Origin: Thalassococcus profundi
GTDB taxonomy: Bacteria; Pseudomonadota; Alphaproteobacteria; Rhodobacterales; Rhodobacteraceae
Assembly (NCBI RefSeq): GCF_003344785.1
Contig: NZ_QPMK01000002.1
Coordinates: 343,758-407,757 of the forward strand
Length of the DNA: 64,000 nt
Reading direction: 5' to 3'
Positions 27,467-36,700 of this stretch are shown one piece after another. A program made the position numbers and the translations under genes. The notes under the pieces were generated by a model. The model had not been told where the DNA came from. It searched no databases and saw only the letters and a list, made by a program, of their open reading frames with translations. Within the stretch, counting starts at the first letter, position 1. Each line of letters starts with the position of its first letter.

Positions 27467-28125
27467 GGCTGCCCATGCCCCTGCCCACGCGCCGATCCCT
27501 CGCCGTCCTACTTGGCCTCGCGCTGACCGGCTTGCCGGGCTGCGGGGCGTTATCGGCCCTCGGCGATGCGACCACGCCGCTCGACGTCTATGAGCTGCGC
27601 GCGCCTTCGGGCTTGCCCACCGCGACGCGGACTCGGCCCTTGCAGGTCACGGTGGAAGTGCCGACCACCGGCGGCGCGCTGCAGACCGACCGTATCCTGA
27701 TCCGTCCCGACCGGCTGCAGGCGCAGTACCTGCCGGACGTGCGCTGGAGCGAGGAAACCCCCGAAATGGTGCAGACGCTGATGCTGCGCAGCCTCGAGAA
27801 CACCAATGCCGTGTCTTACGTCGGCCGCCGTCCGCTGGGCGCCGGAGGCGACATCGCGGTGATGACCGAAGTGACAGATTTCCAGGCCGAAGCGCCCAAC
27901 CCGGACGGCCCCGCCACGGTGGTCCTGCGCATGACCGTGCGGCTGGTGCGCGAAGCGGATGTGAGCATCGTCGGCGCGCGCACATTCAGCGCAACCGTGC
28001 AGACCCCGAGCACGGAGCTTGCAGACGTCGTCGCCGGTTTCGACGCCGCCGCGTCGCAGATATTCGCCGAATTTGCCCGCTGGTCCGCTGCCGAACTGGG
28101 CGCACCGCTGCGCGCCGGCGGCTGA
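27463..28125 (+). CDS. ABC-type transport auxiliary lipoprotein (PqiC/YmbA family)
   Basis: 220 residues. The N-terminus has a lipoprotein signal: RRSLAVLLGLALTGLPGC with the lipidated cysteine at residue 27. The mature part matches the transport-auxiliary lipoprotein pattern: YELRAP, LQVTVEVPTTGGALQTDRILIRP, QYLPDVRWSEETPEMVQTLML, VLRMTVRLVR. In the Pqi system the equivalent lipoprotein is at the outer membrane and interacts with the MCE protein. Last gene of the mla operon; a hairpin follows. Confidence 0.88.
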   Translation: MRLPMPLPTRRSLAVLLGLALTGLPGCGALSALGDATTPLDVYELRAPSGLPTATRTRPLQVTVEVPTTGGALQTDRILIRPDRLQAQYLPDVRWSEETPEMVQTLMLRSLENTNAVSYVGRRPLGAGGDIAVMTEVTDFQAEAPNPDGPATVVLRMTVRLVREADVSIVGARTFSATVQTPSTELADVVAGFDAAASQIFAEFARWSAAELGAPLRAGG

Positions 28126-28143
28126 CCGGGACCGGACAGCTCC

Positions 28144-28163
28144 GATCCGGCACCTGCCGGATC
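28144..28163 (+). terminator. Short hairpin after the mla operon
   Basis: GATCCGGCA (28144-28152), a two-base spacer and TGCCGGATC (28155-28163) make a perfect stem 18 bases after the lipoprotein stop. It touches the 3' end of the convergent gene. There is no T run, so Rho-independent activity is doubtful. Confidence 0.4.
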
Positions 28164-28833
28164 AAGCCCTGACCGGGCGCGTCTGGGGCATCGGTGGATG
28201 GTCGACTATCGCGCAAGCACCATCAAAGAACCCTTCGGCCCGTAGATCGATCCCCAACGCGAGGCAATAATCGCCGATCATATCCACCGTCAGGCGATCG
28301 CGTTTCCGCTTTGCACGGGACGCCTCTGGTTTCTCGAAGGCCAGCGGCGTTCCATGCTCGAAAAAGCGCCATCCACCTTCGTTGTGGACGTAGACGACGC
28401 GTTCCGCCTTGGTCGTTCCGGCAAAATCAGTGTGACAGAACTGGAACGACTCGGCCCCCTTGGTCGCGTTGAGGACGACTCGCAGGAACGGTTTCCTCAT
28501 CGCTTCGGCGGTCATGGCGACATGATCCGCCGACCCGATCCCGTGCATCCCGTTCGCCATCGCGCAACACCAACCGGACGCGGTTTCCGTCAGTAGAACC
28601 TTGGTGAACCCGGGATGGACCACCGGTTTCAAAAGGGCGATCTTCTCGGACAGGGTCAATGAGCCAAGTCTTCTGACATCGGGTGGCGAGGATCGACCGC
28701 CACCCGCGCGCGCGATGTTGTCCAGAATACGCCTGCGCGTTCCGAGGTATCCTTCGAGACACTGTTCGAACGATCCCTCGACGAAATCGAGCGTCGAGGT
28801 GATCGGCGAGCATCCTGGCATTGCGTCGGTCAT
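28162..28833 (-). CDS. Uncharacterised protein, distal gene of the CDI region
   Basis: 223 residues, predicted soluble, no signal peptide or membrane segment. Family not recognised. Visible features are an aromatic and acidic central part (ESFQFCHTDFAGTTKAERVVYVHNEGG is split by a conserved-looking HxxF core) and a late basic RAKRKRDRLTVDMIGDYC segment before a GIDL turn. It lies on the same strand as cdiA, 2.5 kb downstream, after two other unknown genes. Small soluble genes strung after a cdiA are often orphan immunity genes or displaced toxin cargo; that is context inference only. No clear Shine-Dalgarno site; the start is provisional. Confidence 0.6.
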   Translation of the reverse strand: MTDAMPGCSPITSTLDFVEGSFEQCLEGYLGTRRRILDNIARAGGGRSSPPDVRRLGSLTLSEKIALLKPVVHPGFTKVLLTETASGWCCAMANGMHGIGSADHVAMTAEAMRKPFLRVVLNATKGAESFQFCHTDFAGTTKAERVVYVHNEGGWRFFEHGTPLAFEKPEASRAKRKRDRLTVDMIGDYCLALGIDLRAEGFFDGACAIVDHPPMPQTRPVRA

Positions 28834-28951
28834 TATCAGTCGATTGTCCGCAGGATGATGACGGCATTGGGGTCATTGGTTATGCGTTCGGGACGGGCGC
28901 GCAGGCAAGATGTTGGACATGGCGACCTGTGAACGCCTTGCCGCGGTCGTT

Positions 28952-29488
28952 TCAAGTGAGATTGGCAGCGGATCCGGGCAGATCGCTGCGCAGCCACAAA
29001 GGCTCTCCATCCCGGAAAAAGGCGTCGTGCGGCAGGTCGCGGATCAGCATGCTGTCGGGTATCGCCGTGCTCGAAGTGCGGATCGCCATATTCGGATTGT
29101 CTGGAAAATACTCCGCCTCCGCGCGCAATTCCTCGATCACGCGGTCCAGTACGGCCAGGGGCTTGGCACAGATATCGGACAGCGTGGAACCTGTGTTCTT
29201 GGCCAGGTAGTCGGCGGTGAAACCGGCCTGTTGCAGACCGTCCCGGGTTGCGCGCTGGCTGCCCAGGACCCGACGCCCAACGGCCACGTCCCGTTCCAGC
29301 GCATCCACCTCGTCCAGCCCGACGTACCCCTGGTAGAGATGGCCGCGCATCACCGGCACATCCGCACCGCTTTTTGCCAGACAGTCGAAAAAGGCCTTCA
29401 TGTCGGCGCGCGTTCCGATGACGTGGTCGCCCATCGGGCTGAGAAACCCGACCGTACCCCGGCTTTCGCGAATGAGATCCGATGCCAT
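28952..29488 (-). CDS. Uncharacterised small protein in the CDI region
   Basis: 178 residues, soluble, mildly acidic. Family not recognised. It opens GTVGFLSPMGDHVIGTRADM, followed by an amphipathic helix (KAFFDCLAKSGADV), and ends with DLPHDAFFRDGEPLWLRSD. The assigned ATG lacks a good ribosome site, and the 81 bases before it carry only implausible extensions in frame, so it may be a shortened gene. Position on the cdiA strand suggests an accessory immunity-type gene; unproven. The 118-base gap on its 3' side (28834-28951) shows nothing. Confidence 0.55.
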   Translation of the reverse strand: MASDLIRESRGTVGFLSPMGDHVIGTRADMKAFFDCLAKSGADVPVMRGHLYQGYVGLDEVDALERDVAVGRRVLGSQRATRDGLQQAGFTADYLAKNTGSTLSDICAKPLAVLDRVIEELRAEAEYFPDNPNMAIRTSSTAIPDSMLIRDLPHDAFFRDGEPLWLRSDLPGSAANLT

Positions 29489-29569
29489 CGCGTCAAGCGG
29501 CCCGCGGGACCGGGGCCGGCATTGACGCCGACGGTCGGGCGCGCACGCGCTTGCCGCGCAGGCAGCACA

Positions 29570-30115
29570 TCAGACAACCATCGCATCGAGCGCCGCCCGC
29601 GCGGTGTGGCCCAGCGTGGCGTCGTCCGCATAGGGATCGCAGAGCGCTTCCCAGTAGCGCGGCGTCGCATCCGACACTTCCGAAAAGCCGTCCTGCACGA
29701 ACCGGCCCTTGGCCGCATTGGTGAACAGGAAGAAACCGGTGGTGCGCATGCATCGGCAGGCGCGCGCGGTCTTGTGCACCTCGTCCGCCGTCTTCTTGCC
29801 TTCGGCTTTTGCCGCGGCCTTGTGCCAGGCGGCCAGCTTCTTGCGGAATCCGCCCGAACCCTTGCCGACGTAAGGATCCTCTCCGAACGTGAAAAACCGT
29901 GTCCGGTCCAGCCCCTCACGGATCAGCGCGCCAAAAGCGGCATCGGTGGCATCTGGCGCTATGAAAGCGTCGAATCCTTCTTTTTCGAGGTCCATGGAAG
30001 ACACCACCGCCTGCACTGTCGATGTCACCCGCAGATGCGCGTCGTAGGCGTGAATGTGGACCATTCCGGTCAGGTCTTTGTAGAGGTATTTCGTTCCCGG
30101 AGCGGCCATCAGCAT
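29570..30115 (-). CDS. Uncharacterised small protein downstream of the putative CDI immunity gene
   Basis: 181 residues, no signal peptide or membrane helix. Family not recognised. The N-terminal third looks like beta strands (YLYKDLTGMVHIHAYDAHLR, TVQAVVSSMDL). A basic stretch (GGFRKKLAAWHKAAAKAEGK) and two nearby cysteines in ACRCMRTTGFFLF follow. It starts 39 bases after the preceding gene, with GGGAAAGAG upstream of the ATG, so it is probably in the same transcript as cdiA and its immunity gene. A second immunity protein is a reasonable guess but is not shown by the sequence. Confidence 0.6.
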   Translation of the reverse strand: MLMAAPGTKYLYKDLTGMVHIHAYDAHLRVTSTVQAVVSSMDLEKEGFDAFIAPDATDAAFGALIREGLDRTRFFTFGEDPYVGKGSGGFRKKLAAWHKAAAKAEGKKTADEVHKTARACRCMRTTGFFLFTNAAKGRFVQDGFSEVSDATPRYWEALCDPYADDATLGHTARAALDAMVV

Positions 30116-30154
30116 TGGCTCTTTCCCTGTCGCTGCTATCGTGTTTCCGCGTCC

Positions 30155-30706
30155 TCAGACCGCCGCCAAATGTTCAGCATAGACCGGATCGAGTTCGGCC
30201 CATGCGCCGGTCTCTTTCGACGTCACGACACCATCGCGCCAGAAGGTCAGCCCGATCGTTCCGTCCGGGCGGCTTTGGTGCTGGACCGCCAGATCGTACA
30301 TCCCCGTCCCATCCAGACAGCGGCGGAGGAAAAGGTCGCAGCGCGCATCCTCCAGCGCCGCACCGTGCCGCTCGACAATGACCGATGCCGTCACGCGGGC
30401 CGGCGGCTTGGTGCGGCGAAAGAGCAGATCAAACCCCTCGGCCTCGGGCGACCAGAGGTTTTCGGTATGCACCAGTTTGGTCTCGAACCGCTTGGCCCAG
30501 GCGTTCGCCTCGGCCGCGAAATCGTCCTGCGTCAACAGCGTCTTGGGCTTGGCCAGTGCCGCTTTCTTCGACTTGGCCGAGCCGTAATAGACGCCCGACG
30601 GCAGAACGGTTTCGGTACAGATCGCGACGAATGGCCAGCACCTGTCGACAAAGGCCTGAGGGGGCAGGTCCGGGCGGAAGAAAAACTCGGTACGTTCAGA
30701 AGTCAC
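30155..30706 (-). CDS. Putative CDI immunity protein (possibly Imm52-like)
   Basis: 183 residues, soluble. The GTG start overlaps the stop of the CdiA-like gene (GTGA), the tight coupling expected of a toxin's cognate immunity gene. The sequence has a central GVYYGSAKSKKAAL and a tryptophan-containing NAWAKRFETKL helix. These loosely recall Imm52, the family commonly found beside Tox-REase-5 toxins, but I cannot confirm that by eye. The expected role is to bind and neutralise the C-terminal nuclease of the adjacent protein in the cytoplasm. The functional call rests on position; the family name is tentative. Confidence 0.65.
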   Translation of the reverse strand: MTSERTEFFFRPDLPPQAFVDRCWPFVAICTETVLPSGVYYGSAKSKKAALAKPKTLLTQDDFAAEANAWAKRFETKLVHTENLWSPEAEGFDLLFRRTKPPARVTASVIVERHGAALEDARCDLFLRRCLDGTGMYDLAVQHQSRPDGTIGLTFWRDGVVTSKETGAWAELDPVYAEHLAAV

Positions 30707-33700
30707 TGTCTAAGCTCGATGTTCAGGCCAAGGCGGTTGAAGTCCTGCGAGAGTTGCGCACGCAGGGCCGGGGTCTGCACATACCACACAACCGGCGTAT
30801 TTCCAGCCACGCTCAGTTGTCGTGCCGCCTGGTCCAACATGTCCGAATAACTACTCTGAGCCCAGCTTTTCAGCGCGCCGGAGGCTTCGAACATGAAACT
30901 GTAGTCGGCCTTTGCTTCCAACAAGCCGATCGACGGGTCGAAAGAGTCGAACCGGACATTTCCGACAAAGTATGTCTGACCGCTGATCGCGCCGGGAATT
31001 GCGTCCTGATAGCTGCGTGCGGCAGCCGACATGGATTCGTTCACCGGCCGGAACGCGCCCAGACCCGCATATTGACGGGTGACCGCGGTCGCCACGTTCT
31101 CGGCCAGATTTACGCCACCGACCGCGGTAAATCCGCCGGCCGAGACCTCGGCCAGAACCTCGGTCGAAACCTCGCGGCCCAGAAACCCTGCCCAGCAGCT
31201 GGCGCTGCGCACGCAAAGCGCGGCCCCCCTGGTCACGATCGCCCGGACCGCCACAACCGTCAGACCCGCACCGGCCGCGACGGATGCGGCCAGGATCATC
31301 GTTTCGATCGTCGAGGCTTCGAGCCTGGCGGCGCAGGTGTCGTTCCAGACACCTCCACAATTCGCGGCTGCAAAATCGTTCTGGATCTCAAGGATTTGCG
31401 GCAAACGAACGATGTGCGCGTTCACGTAGCTGCTCGGTTCGATCACATTCAGAAGTTGATGACGCACCACCATGTCGACATCGGACCAGACACCGGAGGC
31501 CGTTGTGGCCACGTTGCTGAGCCGCTCGTTGACGCACTCGAGGCTGCGCGTGCATTCATTGACCAGTAGAAAATCATTCTGGGCCGAACGATCGCGGAAT
31601 TTCTGGATGATCGCATCGCGCGCGGCACCCTCGCAACGGCCACCGTTCTGTTGCCGGCACCGGGCGAGATCCGTTTTCAATTCGATGACATCAAGATGCG
31701 TCAGGTAGTTATTGACGATCCCTGTCTGCGCGATGGTCGCTCCATAGCTGACGCCGATGGACTTCCCGTCCGCGAAGAGGAACCCGGCGGCAGCGCCGGC
31801 CAGCGGGGCCAGGCGTTGCTTTTCCTCGATGCTCAGGCTCGATCCGGCCAGGACCGCCTGGCTCGCGCCGGCGAAGAAGCCGCTGGCGCAGGTGCCGTTC
31901 ATCAGCTGGATCGCCACGCAGCCCAGGCCGCCGTGCAGCAGGATGTGTTGTAGCGAGCCTTCGAAGCTTTCCTGCCCCATTCCCAGCTCGCCGATGCCGA
32001 ACTGCGCGACGCTCATCGCCTCGGTGACGAGGAAGGTGCGGCCCACAGAGTCCAGACCGTCGAAAACCGGGCGTCCGAAGACCGCGTTGTCGACCACGGC
32101 GGCGACGATCCGGTCGCCCGCGCGGTTGACGATGGCCTGCGGCGAGAAACTGCCGCGCAGGTCGTTGGCGAAGGGGCTGGCGTCGCTCAGGCCCAGCTGC
32201 GTGCCGATCTGGAAGTTGCTGGTGATGACGTTGGTCACATAGGCCGAGGTGCCGGCCAGCAGCGCGTTGCGCAGCACCACGCCGGGATCGAGCTGGCCGG
32301 TGATCGCGCCCTCGATGCCGCCGGTGATGAGCGAGTTCAGCGCCGCCTGCTGGAACACCGTCAGCCCCAGGCCGCCGGTCATGTACCCCACGGAGACCGA
32401 CAGCAGCGCCTGGAAGGCGGGCGTCAGCCGGACCTGTTTGTCGTACCAGCTGTGGTCGCGCAGCTGGATGGTGTCGTAGGTGGCGCCGTACTGGTCGACC
32501 AGCGTGTCGAGATAGGCGTATTGCGCGCCGTTCGCGGCCCCGGGCAGCGCAAGCGCCCGGGTGTAGTCGGTGTTGATGACCTGTGCCTGTGCCGCAAGGC
32601 CCGAGGTCGCCGCCGCGGTGTTGATCGGCGCCAGGGCCGTGCCGAAGGTGCGCGATCCGATGACGGTCAGCAGTTGCGCGTTGAGCGACGCCCCTTCCTG
32701 CCCGCTGATATGCACCGACCCGCCGATGTTGAAGGTGATCGGGTTCGGAGAGGAGATCTGCGGAAACTGCGCCGTCTGCCGGTCGAAGCCTTCCTGGATC
32801 GTGGTGATCGTCACCAGGTTCTGACGCTCGGAATAGTTCGACACGCGGGTCGAATTGATCAGCGCCATGATGTTGAGGTTGCCGACCGCCGAGATGTTGA
32901 TCCGCTGCCCGGCAAGGCTGCCGCCCTGAATCGTCAGGTTGTTGCCGGACGAGATGTCGATGATGTCATCGGCCAGCAGGTCGTTGCCGGTGTTCAGAAG
33001 CGCCGTGCGCGCGCTGGAATTCGTGCGGTTGCGGTAGGTGATGCCGATGAAGGAACTCTTCGACCGCGTCCTGGTGCTGACGTCGTTGCGCTCTGCATAG
33101 CTGCCCAGTGTGATGGAGCCGCCCAGCGTGGTGCTGCCCGACGCCGGCAGGGTGCTCAGCCGCACATTGTTGGCCGACATCTCGGTCCCGGCCGAGATGA
33201 TCCGTTCGAACCCGGTGCCGCGAGGCGCCCGGCTGACCACGGAAATGGTGCCGTTGGCGGCGTTGAGCTGGGTGCGTTTGTAAATGTCCTTGTAGGCGTC
33301 GTAGGTGGTGGTGGTGTAGGTCTTCTTGAGCCCGAACCAGCTGCGTTTGACCGTGGTGGTCTGGTGGTTGTACATCCAGAACCCCGGCGCCGCCGCCATG
33401 GTGATCGTCCCGGCGTTGGAATAGATCGAGAGGTTGCCGTCGACCGCGGTCACCCGGCTGCCGATCAGGTCGATGTCCCGGCCGGCGTTGATCGCGACCG
33501 ATCCCTTGGCGCTCAGCATGTTCTCGTAGGCGCGGAACTCGGTCAGGACGACCTTGCTCTGGCTATGCCCCGGCAGCACCGCCTTGTAGTCCGGATCGAA
33601 ACTCCAGCCCATGTAGGCGGGACGGGAATCCTCGTAGCTCTCAAGGTAGATCGGCTCGCTCAGGATGTTGCCCTGCGCGGTGATGTTGAGATCGCCCTCG

Positions 33701-36700
33701 GTGTGGATCTTGCCCGAGGTCAGGCGGATGTCACCGTCGGCATAGATCGTCATGCCGCGGGTTTGCGCCTGGAGCGTGCGGCCGCGCAGCCCGGCGGTGG
33801 CGATGTCCAGCCAGTCGCCGTTGTCGACGGCATTCGGGTTGGCCTCGCGCCAGTCGTTGGGGTCGAACTCCACAAGGATATCGCCACCCGCCGAATAGGT
33901 CAGGCCACGGGCCGAAATCACTCGGTCGCGCTGTGCGATGTTTTCGCTCGCGCGGAAGACCACGTCGCGGTTGACGAAGCGGTGGTCGGAGTTGACGACG
34001 ATACGCTTGGCAAAGACCACAAGGTTGTGGTCGACGGTCCGCTTGAGCCAGTCGTCGGTGTAGAACCAGCCCTGGCCCTGCTCGATCTGCACGGTGTTGC
34101 CGGCGGTGTAATTCAGCGACCCGTAGTTCTTGACGTAGCCGCCACCGTAAAGGTGCAGCAGACCGCCCGCATCCAGCGTCGCGCTGCGCAGGCCAGTGGT
34201 GCCCTTGGCGCTGATCAGGATGTCCTTGTCCGCCTTGATCGTGCCGCGCAGGTAGGCGGAGCCGTTCTTGGAAATCAGCGCCACCGATCCCGTGGTGTCG
34301 AAGTTCGCCACCTCGTAGCCGCTGGTATCGTCGGGCGTGTAGGTGCCCAGCGATCCGGTGCGCAGCTGCACGTGCACATCTCCCGCCGCGCCGGTGATCG
34401 CCCCCAGCTTGCGGTTGGTCTCGGCAATGTCGGTGCGCTCGATATCGTCCGCGATCACCTGCGTGACAACGGAGCCGCGCAGGCGCCCCGCGGTGGTGCG
34501 CAGGTCTTGCGCGGCCTCGATCACCAGCGTCCGGGTGGCCATGACGCCGTGCGCGGTGACGTTATAGGCGGTCGACACGAGGGTGATCGCGTTGGTGGCG
34601 GTGATGCTGCCTTCGACACCCACGGCACGCCCCTGCGCGATCAGCGAGCCCGAGGTCGTGATGTTGGCAGGCAGCCAGACATTGCCCGTGTCGGACACAA
34701 TTCCGATCTTGGGACTGCTCAGCGTGCCGTTGTTGTAGACATCCCCGGCGCGGGCGCGCAGGCCGATCTCGGTCGTGCCGGTGATCGTGCCGGTGTTGGA
34801 AATGCCGTCGGTCAGCGCCTCGATGGCGACGCGCACGCCTTGCAGCCTGCCCGCCGATCCGTTCAGCGACCGGTTGAGCAGTCGGCCCGCCTCGATGTTC
34901 AGCCCGGCGGTGGCAACGGCGCTGCCCTGGTTGTCGACCCCGTTGGCCGCGACGATCTGGATGTCCTTCGCCGACAGAGTGCCGAGGTTGGTCACACCGG
35001 CATTGGCCGAGGTCAGCGCGGCAAGGTTCGTGGCCTGCACAACGCCGGTGGCGCCGATGGTGACGTGGCCGGTGCCCTGCAAGCGCAGCTCGGCGCTGCG
35101 CACGGCGCCGTCGTTGTCGATCCAGCTGCCCGAGGCCAGGTTCACCAGCGTCGCCCGCGGCAAGCTGGTGTTAGAGGTCTGGCCGATGGTGCCGCTGTTC
35201 GACAGCGACCCGCCCGCGACCACCGCGATCACCGGCGCGTAGAGCACACCGGAGTTGGTCACGGTGCCGGTGATGTCGGCGATGTTGATGACCTCGCGGG
35301 CACGCAGCTGGCCGGTGTTTTCGAACGACGCGGCGCGGATATCCAGCGCCTTGGCGTGCACGACCGTGGTGGCAAAGTTGCGCACCGCACCGGTGGACCG
35401 GATGTAGATGTGATTGTCGGACCAGAGCGTCGCAGCCGCGGCGTTGGTGAAGGCGCCGCCGGTGAGGCCGAGGTAGGTCGTGGCCCGCAACACGCTGTTG
35501 TTGGTGCTGCTGCCGGTGACGTTGCCGAAGAAGCCGAAGACGTCGATCGTGCCCGAGTTGGTGAAGTTGCCCGCCGCCGTCACGCCCAGCGATCCCGCGT
35601 CGATGCTGCCGCCCGCCACGTTGGTCACGTTGGTGCCGGCGTTGAAGGAAATGTCGCGCGCGCCGAACATCTTGCCGGCGTTGCTGGCCCAGGCGTCGGT
35701 GGTCACGGCGATGTCGTTGGAGCGCGCTTCGGCCCCCGCGCGGTTGTCGAAGGCGTTGGCGGTCACCGCCAGCTTGTTCACCGCCTCAAGGTAGCCGAGG
35801 TTGATGAAGCTGCCCCCCGCCGTGGCGGTCAGCCGGTCGCGGGCATAGACGCCGTCGCGGGTCGTGATGGCGCCGCTGGCGGTCAGGGTCATGAGATCGG
35901 CAAAGACGCGCCCGCGCAGCTCCACGCTGGCGCCGTTCAACGCCATGGTCGCCGCCGAGGTTTCACCGAAAAGGTTCACTGCCGCCGTGGCGGTCGCGTT
36001 CAACGCACCCGTGGCTGTGATCTGCGACGCGGTGCCGCCGCTGACGGTCGTGCCGCTCAGCGTGATCGCGGAGCCGGTCATCACGCCGGAATGACTGATC
36101 GACCCGATCACGCCGGTGCTGGCGCTGGGGATCATCGTCGCGGTGATGCTGCCGTTGCTCGACAGCAGGCTGCCCGCCTGCGTGGTGAGCCGGTTGGCAT
36201 CGATCTTGAGCGCGCCCGCCGCATGGGTCAGGCCGAAGGTCTGCACCAGGTCGCTCACCAGCCAGTCATTGCGCGACGTGCCGGTCAGCGCGATGTTGCC
36301 GCGCGAGATGAACGAGGTGCCGGTGACGTTGAGCCGCGTCGCCGACAGCTGGCTGCCCGCCAGCGTCTGCACCGTACCGGCGGCATTCAGCGCGACGGTG
36401 TTTTTGGCCACGATCGACCCGCCAAGGGTCAGGCCGGCGGCGGAATTCAGGACCATGGCGCTGCGCGACTGCAGCGCGCCCGTGGACGAGATGCTGCCGG
36501 CGTTGATCGTGGTTCCGCCTTCGCTGGCGAAGGTGCCTGTGTTGCTGAAGGCCCCCGCGATGTCGAACCGGTAGGTCGACCCGATCACCATGCCGCCGCT
36601 GTTGGTCAGCGACCCGGCGGTCGACAACAGGTCGAGCCGTCCGCCGATCACCAGCTTGCCCTCGTTGCGCAGCCGGGTGGCCGCGTTGAAGACACTGTTG

